Shown here: positions 45,606-58,139 of the stretch, piece by piece
How the letters are laid out: the number at the start of each line of letters is the position of its first letter
How positions within the stretch are numbered: position 1 is the stretch's first letter
Assembly (NCBI GenBank): GCA_031772625.1
Contig: CM062818.1
Location: forward strand, 1,680,136,167-1,680,200,166
DNA from: Pinus tabuliformis
Lineage: Eukaryota > Streptophyta > Pinopsida > Pinales > Pinaceae
Reading direction: 5' to 3'
Length of the DNA stretch: 64,000 nucleotides
Translations under genes and position numbers: made by a program
Notes under the pieces: model-generated
The model's database searches: none
Seen by the model: the letters and a program-made list of their open reading frames with translations, nothing else
What the model was told of the DNA's origin: nothing

Positions 45606-45860
45606 CTAGCCAACCATATCTAAATCATAAAAGTCTAAGTGTAACACATATTTATCCACGGTAACCTTCAAGTCCTTAAATACTTGAATATGTGCACTGT
45701 CAACTTGTGTGCTTTCAATGTGTTGTAGAGGAGTTGTTAATCGTTTTGTCAAATTGATATTGATGAGATTATGCTTGCAACTAGGGTTAATAAAAACAAT
45801 GACCTTTTCCTTATGAATACATCCATGAACCTGTAATATGGATATGTAAGCAGAAAACAA
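45606..45860 (-). pseudogene. Gypsy protease relic of the second gypsy
   Basis: 84 codons on the minus strand: VFINPSCKHNLININLTKRL near residue 21 is the protease core, with the catalytic D-S-G changed to N-P-S. LKVTVDKYVLHLDFYDLDMV follows. It is dead by its active site. It lies downstream of the minus-strand PBS at 46741, which agrees in strand. Confidence 0.75.
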
Positions 45861-46740
45861 CCCTTTATGTTTCTCATTATATTACTTTATAGCATGAGAC
45901 CATTTGTTTAGAAGGACTTTTTCAAATTCTTCCTCAGGAAGTTCCATCATCTGCTTACAATTAAGAGAGTTATGTCGTATGGAAACCTCTTCTATGAGAT
46001 TCATCCATTCTAAATCTTGCTAAAGTGTTGAATATTATGACTTTTACAATTTTATGTATTCTTCAATAGTAGGACCATCATCTTTTCTTGTAAAAATAAT
46101 CTTGCTAGAACCTCTAAAATAGAGTGAGGGTTTTGAAAAAACAAATCACTTACTTTTGGGAGGAAAATTTGGAATGGTCACAACTCAGACAATATAACTT
46201 GAAATTATTATTATAACCTATTTTTGGAAACAAAACAGTTGCTCTGCATCTTCCTATGTGGCTGGAATCACAATCTAGGAAATTTGTGAACTCAAATCTA
46301 TGTTGCAAGTTCCCTATCGTCACAAAAAAAACCAGAAAATATAGTTGATTTTAAATTAGCGAGATCTCCTCCATCCAGACTCTAATTCAGATGTTTTTTT
46401 TTTTTGGGTATTTTCTCGAGAGGAATTCAAATATGCAATTAGTTTTTGAAAATACCACACCAAATCTCCATAAATTGACCTAAAATCTACTGCCCATGAT
46501 TTTCCGTCAAAAATATTTCTAAAAAATACCTGATTTTAAATCAACAAGATCTCCTTTGCCTGGACTTTGATTCAGATGTTTTTTTTTGTGTTTTTTTAGA
46601 GGAACTCATATATGCATTTTTTTTTTTGAAAATTCTGCACCAAAATTTCTAGATCTGATCTGCAAAATCACTGCCCACTATTTTCCCAAAAAGAAAATTT
46701 CTGCAAAAAGAAAAAATATCCCCACTTTGCCCAGGAAAGA
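45861..46740 (-). pseudogene. Leader and gag remnant of the second gypsy
   Basis: Broken coding near 46040-45900 (WMNLIEEVSIRHNSL, then EEEFEKVLLNKWSHA) suggests gag or its linker to protease. Nearer the PBS the leader carries a 185-bp tandem duplication. Confidence 0.45.
46346..46715. repeat. 185-bp tandem duplication in the second gypsy leader
   Basis: TGATTTTAAAT starts at 46346 and again at 46531. AGATCTCCT, TCAGATGTTTTTTT and ACTGCCCA words follow in the same order in both copies. Identity is about 75 percent by eye. Confidence 0.8.
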
Positions 46741-46752
46741 GCTCTGATACCA
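46741..46752 (-). other. Primer binding site, perfect tRNA-iMet type
   Basis: TGGTATCAGAGC on the minus strand, 2 bp from the LTR end at 46755. It is the perfect plant consensus. Confidence 0.85.
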
Positions 46753-46754
46753 CT

Positions 46755-47319
46755 TGTCGTAAACCTGCATATAGATTGAAACCTTTGATAATATAAATTC
46801 AAGACCAATCCAATAGTATATAGAAATGCTTCAGATCTTTATTAATAGAAAACCCTTGAGGTAAGGTAACACCGTACAACTACTCCTTAAGGAACAAAAA
46901 CACTCTACAAGCCATACACTTGTCCACACAAAACAATACTTGACATATCTCAATGGAGAGTCTCTAGCCTCTATATAGGCTTCATACATACAATAGCATG
47001 GGTAGTACCATACATCCAATACCATGGGGTTATTTCATTTACATCACATTATTTCCTAACTAATGGTGGTCCCTTCTATAATGTAGTTTAGCCACTTTAT
47101 TTATTAGTTATGGCTCATTTATTCATTATCCTTAACTAAACAATTGATTTCAGTCCCTTTATAATGAGGGCCAAACACTTACAATCATCATTAATGTGGG
47201 TAACCACTTATGGGCTTTATTTACTAGACTAACTAATTGTGGTCCCATTTTTTACATCAGATTGTGCCCTTGGGTACCCCCCTATATACCCCATGTTATT
47301 CTCTCCTAAGTATACTACA
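46755..47319 (-). mobile_element. 5' LTR of the second gypsy
   Basis: 565 bp, TGTCGTAAACC to TACTACA. A 213-bp block (47047-47259) between TTTACATCA direct repeats is missing from the partner LTR. Confidence 0.75.
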
Positions 47320-47810
47320 CAACCTCAATTATTGCATGGACTAATCGTATGTACTAATTGGCTATGTTTTCATTGATGTATATATGCATGTAGCATGACA
47401 TTAATAATTGATATGATTTTATTGATATTGATGTGGTAATCGAGGTGTAATATGCAACTAGCTTCACACCAACATATTTCCAACAACAATCCAAGATGAT
47501 AGTGTTTATTATGCATCTGAATTTTGTTAAAATCTAACTATTGTGTCTGTATGACAACACATAAAAGACACTAAGGCCCAAAGAGATGAAGTTCAAATAC
47601 CACAAGAAAAACAAAGGGTAGTACAATAGAGAACCATCAAATCAAGGAATGAATAGTAAAATGGTGCAGTATACTTCTAATTAGTCACAACATGGACATG
47701 AAGCAGAAAGGACAGTTGAAGAAGAAAGATCAATTGAGCAACAAGGGGAGGCATACTCTCCTAATTGGATGGATATTTTGAGGAGCTTAAGAGCATAGAT
47801 AATAACTTGT
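47320..47810 (+). other. Leader of the giant gypsy up to gag
   Basis: AT-rich with no foreign element recognised. It resumes giant-gypsy sequence after the minus-strand insertion. The gag reading begins somewhere between about 47699 and 47812. Confidence 0.4.
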
Positions 47811-47811
47811 A

Positions 47812-48890
47812 ATGCTGATAATGAAAGGATTTTTGAGGCACAAGAAAGGTTTTCAAAGCGTAGGAGAGACAAGAAGAATGAATGTTATTATATTGCAATG
47901 CCTCTCAGACTTGCAAAGGAAAGAACATCATGAATTGGGAGCTAAACATAGGAGCAATAAAATCCCTTTCGGAAAAGAAGAAAGGACCAATGGGGTAGAT
48001 GGTAGTGGGTCTAGGAAAAGGCACAAGTTTTCAAGTGAAGATACTATGAAGGTTGGTGCATTGTTGGATACTCCTGAAAGCACCCCTGAATAACAACATG
48101 AAAACACCCAAAGAGGACCACAACATTGTCATTATCAATAACATCATGAAGAAAGGAGGGGAAAATACTATATGCTAGAGGAGTTTAGGAAGGCCAAGCC
48201 TCCCACATTTGATGGTGAAGTGAAGAAATCAAAAGATGTTGAGGCATGGATCCATGTAATGAAGATTTTTTTTAAGATTCATATCTATTAGAGAACAAGA
48301 AAGGAAGGAATTGAATGGAAACACTGACAACTGTAGGGAGGATCTAAGAAATGTAAAAGGCATAAAATAAGAAAAGTTTTCTTGGGATGAATTTGAGGGA
48401 TATTTCAAGGACAAGTATATATCTAAGAAATACTTTGACAACAAAGCTAAGGAGTTCTTCGACCTTATATTGGGCCAAATGAGAGATGAGAATTATCCCA
48501 CCAAATTGTTGGATCTGTTAAGGTATTTTCCCTACCTTAAGGAAGAAAAAGCAATAATCTAGAGGTATGTTAGTGGGATCTCACAAACCTTCAAGTATAG
48601 GATCGAGTTCGATGAGCCTAAGACATTAGAGGATGAAATTTGGAAGTTGAAGCATTGATATGAGTAGTCAAAGCGTAGGCCAGAGTTCAAGAAGGATGGG
48701 AAGGTGAAATGCAACCTAAAACATAAAGAAAAGGGGCATAGGAAAGGTTGGAAATCACACATTGTATGAAAGAGAGAAAATATAATTCCATATTGTTGAG
48801 TTCAACCTCAAAGGGGAGGCAACGCAACAAATATAGGTCATGCTAATTAGCCTGTGGAAGGACATATTAAGAGTGATACAAGGGAGCCAC
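47812..48890 (+). pseudogene. gag: Gag of the giant gypsy, broken
   Basis: The N-terminal block is 47812-48093. Near 48181 the frame reads EFRKAKPPTFDGEVKKSKD and then EAWIHVMKIFF, the usual entry to plant gypsy capsid. Further capsid words occur near 48500-48650 (LRYFPYLKEEKAII; TFKYRIEFDEPKTLEDEI). Several stops and frameshifts break it. Confidence 0.75.
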
Positions 48891-49473
48891 TAAAGTGTTG
48901 GACTTGCGGAGGAAATCACCACAAGGTAGATTGTCAACAACAAAGGGATGTTGACGTCTGTACAACATGAAAGAAGCCTAGAAAGTGGGAGATATGGCTT
49001 GCAGTATATCCTAAATATATGTGGCTATGGACAGAAGGTCGCCTTACCATTAGGATTATATAGTTTAAATGGAAGATAAGCTCCATAATCAAATTATTTC
49101 TATTTTAATTGACCTGGGCTCTAATTAAAATTATATTAGTCCCAGACAGCACAACAAATAGAGGTCGTGATAGTTAGCACATGGGAGGATAGATTAAAAG
49201 TAATACAAGGGAACCCTTAAAGTGTTGGACTTGCAGAGGAAAGAACTGCAAGGTAGATTGTCAACAAAAATGGATGTTGGGCCACATCTATACGATGTGA
49301 AAGAAGCCCAGAAAGTGAGAGATATGGCTTGTGGTATACCCAAGATATATGTGGTTTTGGACAATAGGCAGGCTGACTATCAGGATTCTATAGTTGAAAT
49401 GGAAGGTAAGCTCCATAATCAAATTGTTTCTATTTTAATTGCATCGGACTCTAATTACAACTATATCAGTCTT
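48820..49473 (+). repeat. 327-bp tandem duplication carrying zinc knuckle and protease
   Basis: TGTTGGACTTGC begins the knuckle at 48896 and 49223, offset 327. Neighbouring words (GCAACAAATA at 48824, ACAACAAATA at 49151; CTCCATAATCAAATT in both) keep the offset. Copy 1 reads CWTCGGNHHKVDC, which fits CX2CX3HX4C. In copy 2 the His is changed to Asn (CWTCRGKNCKVDC). The 3' portion duplicates the start of protease: copy 1 has DLGSN, copy 2 has ASDSN in place of DSGSN. Confidence 0.85.
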
Positions 49474-49590
49474 AAGCTTGTGGATCGATGCCAACTAGCT
49501 AAAGAGACACATGGAGAATCATGGCTGGTTCAATTAGAAACAAAAACCAAAATAAGGGTGAGCCAATGGGTGAAATCATGTGTATTTTAA
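49222..49590 (+). pseudogene. Protease region of the giant gypsy
   Basis: 122 codons from within duplication copy 2. VSILIASDSNYNYISLKLVD near residue 70 is the protease active-site region with the catalytic motif lost. The body continues to VRVSQW-like text and stops at 49590. Confidence 0.6.
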
Positions 49591-49741
49591 CTTAATGGTA
49601 TGGCAACATCAAGAAACCTTAATTTACTTCCTTTGGGTGCACATAACATGTTGTTTGCCATGGACTAGTTGCATGCATATCGAACAAAAGTAGACATACA
49701 AGAACGAAATTTAATGCCTAGATGAGGATGGGGAGAGAAGA

Positions 49742-51420
49742 GTGTTATGGGGAAAAATGAAACCTACTTCAATAAGAATGATCTTGGCCATGCAAGCCAA
49801 GAGAAGCTACAATAAGAGATGCATCATATTTGTTGTGCAAATATCCAGTGTTGTTGAAGCTAATAATAATGCTGAGAAAAGTGACAGTGAAATTTTGTCA
49901 AAATATCCCATTTTGAATCAATTCCAAGATGGTTTCCCTGAAGAGATACCTGGATTACCTCCCCATAGAGAGGTATACTTTTCCATTGAGTTGATATGTC
50001 AAGAACAACACCAACATCCAAGGCACCATATAGGATGAGCACTCTTAAGTTGGTTGAATTCAAGTTACAGATAAAGGAGATGATTAAAAAGGGCTACATA
50101 AGACTAAATGTGTCCCCGTGGGGAGCACCATTTTTGTTTGTAAAGAAAAAGGATGGCACACTAATGTTATGAATTGACTACATGAAATTGAATAAGTGAC
50201 CATTAAAAACAAATATCCCTTTCCATGAATCAATGATTTATTCAATTAGTTAAGAGGAGTAATATTCTTCTTCAATATTGATTTAAGATCAGGATACCAC
50301 CAAGTATACATCAAGTAGGAAGACATCCGTAAAAAAACTTTATAACAAGGTATGGGAATTACGAGTTCATGGTGGTTCCCCTCGGAGTTACTAATTCCCC
50401 TACAAATTTTATGTGCCTTATCAATAATGTGTTGTGCCCTTATTTGGATAATTTTTCATAGTCTTCATTAATGACATTTTTGTCTATTCAAAGACCAAGT
50501 AGGAGCATGAAGAACACCTGGTCATAGTACTACAATTTCCAAGAGAGCATAAGCTTTATGCAAATCTTAGTAAGTGTAATTTCTTTATGTCACTGATTCC
50601 TTACTTGGCACACATTGTCTCAAGAGAGAGAGTAGTTGTTGATCCTAAGAAGGTCAAGGCTATCATGGAAGGGCCAACACCTAGGAATGTGGTTGAAGTT
50701 AGGTAATTCATGGGATTGGCAAGCTATTACATGACATTTATTAAGAATTTCTCCAATATTGGTTGTCCAATTATTAATAAGTGGAAGAAAGGAAAGAGGT
50801 TTGAATGGAAAATTAATTGTGCTACAAGCTTCAATCAACTTAGTCATCTATTAGCTAATACACCAGTGTTAAGAATACTCATTCCTAAAAAGGATTCCAT
50901 TGTATGCACAGATGCCTACAAGGAGGGACTTGGTGGAGTCTTGATGCGGGAAGGACAAGTGGTCTACTATGAATCTCAAAAATTAAATGAACATGAGTAG
51001 AACTATGTGACTCATGATTTGAAATTGGTTGTCATCATCCATGCATTGAATATGTGGAGACACTACCTTCTTAGAAGGAAATTTACCATAATGACTAATC
51101 ATGTAGGGCTAAAATATTTGTTTGAACATCCCAAGCTAAACACAAGGAAAACTAGATGGAGAGCCACACTAAGTGAATTTGAATTTGAAATCAAATATAT
51201 AAAGGGAAAGGAGAACATAGTGGCTAACACACTCAGTAGAAGAGTGAAAATAAATTGTATAACAACCTTATGTTCCTATGGTACTAATATTGAAGAAAAT
51301 ATAAAAAACATGGGGCAACAAGATGAAAAATATCAACAACTAAAAGCAAATTACAGTAAACATGTGAAGGTGAAAAGGATAAGGGATACTTCCTTACTAG
51401 TGATGAATTTATTAGATTCA
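49742..51420 (+). pseudogene. pol: RT and RNase H of the giant gypsy
   Basis: [19 protein letters not shown] (about 49938) leads into [21 protein letters not shown] (about 50110) is the RT N-terminal block, and FINDIFVYSKTK (about 50465) is the decayed YLDD region. VVVDPKKVKAIMEGPTPRN (about 50632) and FMGLASYYMTFIKNFS (50708) are the thumb and connection. RNase H follows: VCTDAYKEGLGGVLMREGQ (about 50905) and VIIHALNMWRHYLL (about 51030), ending IKYIKGKENIVANTLSRR (about 51190). Stops cluster between 50150 and 50600, so the polymerase is dead. Confidence 0.9.
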
Positions 51421-52570
51421 TAAACCGAATCTATGTGCCAAATGACAATGACTTGAACAAACTCATATTGATAGAGTTGCATGGGAAGCCATATTCTAGC
51501 AATCCAAGATATCAAAATCCTATAGTGGCCATCAAGAAATTTTATTGGTGGAAAATTTTGAAGAGATAGGTGGCTGATTTTATCTCCAAGTGCATAGAGT
51601 GCCAACGAGAGAAGGATGAGTGCAAGCACCTAGCTGGCTTATTGTAGCCCATTCCCATTCCAAAATGGAAGTGGGAAGCGATTTCGGTGGACTTCATTAT
51701 CAGGTTGCTAAGGACTCCAAAAAAACATGATGCAATCATGGTAGCGGTCGACAAGTTGAGTAAGGTGGCCCACTTCATGGATGTTAAATCTACATATTCA
51801 GTTAATGAGGTGGCTCAAGTTTTCATAAAGGATATTATGAGACTACACAGAGTTCCCAAGAAAATCATCTTGGATAGAGATTCCAATTTTACTTCAAGGT
51901 TTTTGTAACAGTTGTTTGCATGCTTGGGAACAAAGTTAGCTTTTAGCATAACATATAATCCTAAAATTTATGGGAAAACAAAGAAGACAAACATAATTCT
52001 TGAGGACATGCTAAAAAATTATGTAATGCACCATCCAAGGAAGTGGGAACAATACCTTCCACTCGTAGAATTTTCATATAACAATGGGTATGAGGAACCA
52101 CTGAAGATGAGCCCATCTGAAGCATTATAAGGGAGGAGTTGTAACATTCCTATCAACTAGAGTGATCTAGTGAACAAAGTCCTTATTAGGTGTTATATGT
52201 TAAAGGAAATGGAATAAGAAGTGTGCACTATCAAAAGGAATTTAAAGGTGGCATAGGATAGAAAAAAGAGTTATGCATACCATCATAAGGTGCACAAGGA
52301 ATTCCAAGTTAGGGAGCATGTATACCTGTGAGTTAGACCCAAGAAGAGTTCCTTGAAAATTGGGTCATGTGCCAAATTGGCACCATGGTTTTGTGGACCA
52401 TTTGAAGTGCTTGAAAGGTAGGGCTTGTGTCTATAGGTTGGCCTTGAGACCATCATTGAAAGTTCATGGTATTTTACATGTTTAATTACTTAAAAAATAT
52501 GTGTGGGTTGTTAACCATGTTAATGATTGCTTTGTGTTATAAGTAGAACCAAAGGGAGAGTTCTAACTGG
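51421..52570 (+). pseudogene. Integrase of the giant gypsy
   Basis: The zinc-binding end is decayed near 51480-51640 (CQREKDECKHLAG in part). The core reads VDFIIRLLRTPKKHDAIMV (about 51687, first Asp) and IILDRDSNFTSRF (about 51870, second Asp). NIILEDMLKNYV (about 51990) carries the Glu, and LPLVEFSYNNGYEEPLKMSP follows near 52057. The C terminus continues with stops to about 52560. Confidence 0.88.
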
Positions 52571-52690
52571 AACCTATACATATTCTGAATTGGAGTCAAC
52601 TCACGCTCTAGAATCAAGCAATACAACAAGTCAAAGTGCAATGCATACACTTTGGGCCAGAGGAAGCCATGTGAGAAATGGTTGACCAGA
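52571..52690 (+). pseudogene. Chromodomain-like tail of integrase
   Basis: The plus strand reads ILNWSQLTL, then AIQQVKVQCIHFGPEEAM with a stop and EM after it. This resembles the terminal chromodomain-type motif of plant chromoviruses (VKVQW..H.PEEATWE in the family). It points to the Tekay/Del or a related lineage. Confidence 0.55.
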
Positions 52691-52844
52691 TGTGGGAAAC
52701 ACATCCTTTTTAGTTTGCCAGTTGAGGCAAATGTAAATAAATTATGTTAATATTGTATAGAGTTGTGTATATAAAGTTCCAAATATATTGTGCTTGGTTT
52801 TAATTTTGTGTTCAATTATAGAACATCCAGGATGGTGTTCCTCC

Positions 52845-52860
52845 AAGGGGGAGGGATTTT
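52845..52860 (+). other. Polypurine tract of the giant gypsy
   Basis: AAGGGGGAGGGATTTT lies directly before the LTR start TGATAACCCC at 52861. Confidence 0.8.
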
Positions 52861-53589
52861 TGATAACCCCATACTAATTCCCCCTTATTGTAAATAATTC
52901 ATGCACTATGATTATAGTTAAAAAGGCTTGAGAATTGGGAGACAAATTCTAGATTTTGAGAAGGGAGGTTGTTTGGGATTTAAAATAGGATTGACTTGTT
53001 TTATGACAACCATTAAGGTTGGCTAGTGTGCCTTAAATGGACTAGTTTTCTAAATTAATTGAGTTGAAGAAGAAGGAAAAGGGACCATGATTTCCTTGGG
53101 AAAATATGCAAGGAAAAAATGACAAAATTGAATGAGAAATGGGTTGCATGAGCAATTGGGGACAAATAATTCAACCAAGAGGAAGTGGGGTGAAGGAGTG
53201 CTGATACACAACATCCTCCACCGCCACGTAGGAAAAAAGAATTGTGGATGAGAAGGAAGGTGTGATAGCATTGTCAACCCACACAACATAAGACAGTTGA
53301 AATGACTTTAGGAAAAAGGAAAATGCCCTTGGGGAAGAGAGAGACCGGGCATGATAGAGAGAGGGAGAGAGCATACATAAGGAGAGTACTCTCACACAAG
53401 GAGGAGAAGGTTGAATCGAAGACTATTAAAGAAAAGAGACATGGAGAACGTAGGGAGTGCACCACTGAGAAAGAATTTGACAAGAAAAATTATATGATGT
53501 TATCAGAAAGCGGGAAAGAAGAGCCACTACTCATTTAAGCATTGGGAGGTAGAAGAATAAATCATAGCTGAGGACAAGATTCTCTGGAT

Positions 53590-54190
53590 TCCTTGTAATA
53601 CTGGAGGGTGGAGATGGTTTTCTCTGGATTCCCTTCATAGATTGGGTGGGGGCATGATGCTTGTATCCCTAATAGATAATTATTAGCTCCCCTTTACTTT
53701 TTCTCTTGGTTTTGAAGTGTGTTTTGGATTCCCTTATTGATAAGATGGTGGAGGCTCAACCTCTATATTCCCTTTTGTTGATTGGAGGGTGGAGATACAA
53801 CCTTTGGATTCCCCTGCTAATAAGAGGGTGGAGGCTTAGCCTTTGGATTCCATTTTTTTTATTTGAGGGTGGATGCACAACCTCTAGATTCCCTTTTTTT
53901 GATTGGATGATGGAGGCACAACCTATAGATTCCCTTATTAATAAGAGGGTGGAGGATCAACCTCTAGATTGAAAATTGTTTATATGAGGGTGAAGGCACA
54001 ACCTTTGGATTCCCTTGTTGATAAGAGGGTCTTAGCCTTTGGATTCCCTTGTCAAGAGAGGGCGGAGGCACAATATTTGGATCCCCTTGGTGAATTAAAG
54101 GGTAGAGGTGGTGAACCTATGGATTCCATGTGAGACATTGACTCTATGAAGGATATAGTGGGTGGATGTGGATGATCCTATGGAGTCTGT
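53590..54190 (+). repeat. ~40-bp minisatellite in the 3' LTR
   Basis: Same GATTCCC/GGTGGAGGC units as at 36700-37295, with its own unit losses. The open frame 53706-53972 only translates this repeat. Confidence 0.8.
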
Positions 54191-56148
54191 ATTTCAGCTG
54201 GTAGGTTTGGTTTGTCCCTTAAGCACTCATCCTCATGCTTTGGAATATGGCTCAAGGGTGACTACTACAAGAAGGAATTAGTTGCAATGTGTCTAAGGTT
54301 TTGTGGAGAGTTAAAGTCCCAACCTCAGTTGCTTGGATACATTTATCAAAGATAAGTGTCTACTGATGTCTCTTATGTCTTGAATGCTTTATGCTTGTTT
54401 AATTATCGTTTTATCATGGCCTATAATGTTGAGTAATGTGGTGTTCGTACTTGAATGAACATTTTTGTTTAAAGGCATGGATATGGAATGGTTTAAGTTC
54501 CTACATTGGACTAAGGGTTGTACTCATATGTATTCAATGTGCTAGTCCAATGCATATGTCATGAAATGTGATATTCTATGTCTGCTTAAGGAAGGATGTG
54601 TCCATATATATTTTCTAAAGTAAATGGAAGGGTTTCCTATATGTGCCCATGGGATTGTTTTATGTTTCTTATTGCTCAAGAGGCCTATATCTTGGTGAGT
54701 TGTGATGATATCAAATTTTTTCTAAAAGGGCCATAATGAAAATGAATGGGTAGAACCTGGTGTATGTGTTATAGACTTGAAATAAATGGTTATTTAAGCC
54801 CTGTTTAAATATTACTAAGCTCGGGAAGGATAACTCATATGGGCTTGTGTGTGTTCCTCTTAAGTTCAAAGACCTAGACAAGGGTTCCTCTTAAGTTCAT
54901 CATTAGTTACTAGGTGCTAAGGGAGAAGCCCTTGAAAAACCACTAATTCTAAGATTTAATCTTATCTATACACATATGGATAGAATGAGGGTTGAGACAT
55001 AGTGCTTGGGCTTCATATTGAATAAGGCCATGTGATGGGGTGTTGAGACCAAATGCCAAGGGCAAAAATCCCATAACATATATGCTTATGTTGTGGGGTT
55101 TGGAAGTTAGGGCTTGGAGAAGCACAGAGACACACCCATCATAAGCACCATATGGAAAAGCCCCATGTCCATGTGTGAAGGCAAAGGGATCTGATTCATT
55201 AATGGGAAGGGATTATGGCCATTGGAGGACCCCAGAGATTCCTCCTTATGGTTTTAAAGTGGAGCACAATAGAAATTTTCAAGGATCAAAGTCACGGGGT
55301 GACTTCACATAATGGGGCCAATAATAAGTGTTGGTGCATCATCACAATGGAAAACCCCAAAACTATTATAACTTGGAGATGTGATTTACATTGTGTCTTG
55401 GAGGACAAGGTGGGGATTTGGGGAAACACACGTTACCTGAACATTATTGCTTCAATGGTATCCCATAGAGTAGGCTACCAAAGTCCTGAGATTTTATCCT
55501 CAGGTAGACGTAACACAATGGGCTAGTACTTATGTCATAACAAAGTAGGGGGGATGTGTCGTGTTGTATGTCCATACTACCTCGGAAGTTGAATGGATGC
55601 TAGGTAATCTCATTAGTATTGCAAGCATTAAAGAGAGTTTGACCGAGGAGAGGGAGAGCTAAGTGCTCTGTTGAGACATAGGTATTGGGCCATGGTAGTG
55701 GTGGGGTTTGCAGGGTTCCACGCAATCTTGAAAGTTTGTATCTTAGAAGAACTACTGAGAGGATCTCAAATGAGATGGCAAGGGGAGGGGCCTGCATTGC
55801 GTACTATTCCCATAATACATATGTATTATGTAATGGGATTTTCTAAAAGGTTTAATGAGTATGAGTAAGTCATTAGCTATGGTAATACTTCCATGTGGCA
55901 TAGAGGCCCACTAGGATTGCCACACATGCCATGTGGGGACCATGTGAATGCCACGTGGCAGGCTGGTGAGGTGGCACTAATTAAATAACTAATATTTGGA
56001 TGGCCATATATTTGGATCTAGGAGTTAGATCGAAGCAAAATTTATTTCATCAGAATCATCTCGATGAGATGAACACGATGGTATTTTCCATTTCTAGTTT
56101 TAGAAGGGTAAAAGAAAGAAAATACTTTAAGCCCCATTTCCCTAACTT

Positions 56149-57141
56149 TGTTCATTTTTCTTAGGGTTATAATATTATTTTCTTTGATAATTGCATTTCA
56201 TTATTTCCAAATTTAAACTCACCTCATGGCATCATATCATTATTCATATTTACATCATTTTTCAACAACATATGCAACTATGTAGAAAGAACATTATCAT
56301 CATCAATGCAGCGAAACATAAAGGAATAATAGAATAAAATAATTCACACATAGAGACACCAAGATTGGTCGGAGACTAGGGAAAAACCCACTATGGGGAA
56401 AACCCTTTCAAATTATTCTTCTTATTAGATTGTCATTGAATGATTCAACAAAAAAGAGTACAATGATCCATATCTTCAATCATAAACCCATCCAGAAAAA
56501 TCAACTAAACAACATCCTTGAGATGAACCTAGTAATGTTAATACTCAAAACCCTAATTCAGAAGCTTGTAATCAACTGTCATTGTCTACGGTCAACTGCC
56601 GAAACAATGCGATCAACTGCCAAACACTACGGTCAATGGGAGAAAACTTCAATCAACTAAAAAACTAAATCCTAGAGTCCAATCTCATGGAGAGAGTGTC
56701 ATGCATGAAATTGAAACCCTCTAGTCACATGCATAGGCCTACATGTCAGTGACTATAGTCAAAATTTTCCTTTGAAAGTCTTGTAGTTGAGACCGAAAAC
56801 CTTAGAAACACGTGCAAGCTTTGAACCCTATAAGCTCATATCTATCCCAACCAACCTCCACAAACTTGCCTCAAACATGTTCGATCCAAACCAAAGAAGA
56901 GAATAAAAGAATGTCTCATGATGATGTCCAAATGAGGATGAGTTCACTTGCATAGATATACTTCCAAGGGTGTCTAATTTGCTTTAGGTCTAGCCTGATC
57001 AAATATTTACATGTGGGCTTATAATTCACAAATAAACTTTCCCTTATCCAAATTGAATGCTTCAATATTCAAAATTAGTCCTCTTGAAAATAGGAATCTC
57101 ATCCCATGGTTGGCATTTGTCACTGAGTTTCCAAATTGACA
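56149..57141 (-). mobile_element. 3' LTR of the nested copia
   Basis: 993 bp, TGTTCATTTTTC to AATTGACA. It shares the GGGAAAAACCC...TATGGGGAAAACCC block (about 56378-56405) with the partner LTR and, more loosely, with the copia at 25165. Confidence 0.88.
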
Positions 57142-57152
57142 CTCCCTCTCAG

Positions 57153-58139
57153 CTAGGGAAAAATTCTAACTACAAGAATATTGTCATTGAATCATATCCA
57201 ATCTCAAGTATCTCATCATCGAATCCCATCACTGCTCATTTCTTTCTTATTCCCTCTTATCTCTTAATTTTCCTTGCTTATATGTTGAAAATTATCAAAT
57301 CCAAAAGAAGAATAATTTGACATCGAAGGGGAGCGTAAGCTACCACCCCTATATTTATTTGGAAACCATTGCTACCACCCGAATCACTGTCAACAAGGAG
57401 CCTAATGCTACCATCCGTGAAACATTAATAGGGAGCCAAATCTATGACCTGCATCAAAATCAAAGAGCCTAATTAAATCTAGAAAAACAACAGGGAGCAC
57501 ATCTCAACTTGAAAATTTCATGGGGGAGAAAAACATCTTCAACCCTATATCGAGCAATAGGTGATATACAGGAGCACATATCAACCCATCATATTGCTTG
57601 TCGATATTCCCCGCAATGGCCCTTAAGAGTCATGTGGTAGAACACCCACATCATAATCTAAGCTTGGGTGAGATACCTGACTTACCAAAAGGTAAGGATC
57701 ACATGCCCCCAAGCCTCCTCAACCTGTTGGCCAGACAAGGAGCGACAATGCCAATAAGCCCAACTTGTGGGTATGATGCCAACTGAGGTATACTCTACAA
57801 AGACCAAGATAGGGGAGATATCCCACTTTCCAAAACTAATAAGGACCCTAGATATCGTATGGGTGATAGATAGGGGTGATACCCTATTGTCTAGAGATCC
57901 CTCAACCCCAGGAGCCCTCCATCTCAATTCCGCACCCTAGGAGCTCAAACAGGGGGGAAGATTCGTCTCAGTGTCCTCCATCAATGATGTTCTCTATAGA
58001 TTAGAAATATATCACCATTATGTTAGGAGAACAGCCGTTATCATATCTAGTAATCATCATGGCTTAATATCAGAAGTATCCTTGTTCATACAAGACATCA
58101 AATAAAATATTATATTAGAACAAAAATATATATATCACA
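57153..58139. other. 3' untranslated part of the nested copia
   Basis: No domain seen. Text after the PPT (CTCCCTCTCAGCTAGGGA) parallels the copia at 25956. The rest is AT-rich, with scattered GGGAGC and CTACCA words that may be a decayed minisatellite. Confidence 0.4.

Larger units (their letters stand above)
40816..47319 (-). mobile_element. Second gypsy fragment (minus strand) in the leader of the giant gypsy, itself invaded
   Basis: A 3' LTR (40816-41185) and a 5' LTR (46755-47319) share TGTC starts, TACTACA ends and inner text such as TTGAGGTAAGGTAACACC. The PBS is at 46741-46752 and a protease relic at 45606-45860. RT and integrase are absent. Between them lie a solo LTR, a non-autonomous LTR element and a SINE-like unit. 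No target duplication was found (ATATG against CAACC). Confidence 0.75.

Noticed and set aside
53706-53972. 88-codon open frame rich in W, L and I
   Set aside because: It follows the 40-bp minisatellite units of the gypsy 3' LTR; the period comes from the DNA repeat.
57598-57786. 62-codon plus-strand frame in the nested copia
   Set aside because: Short, without motifs, and antisense to the element.
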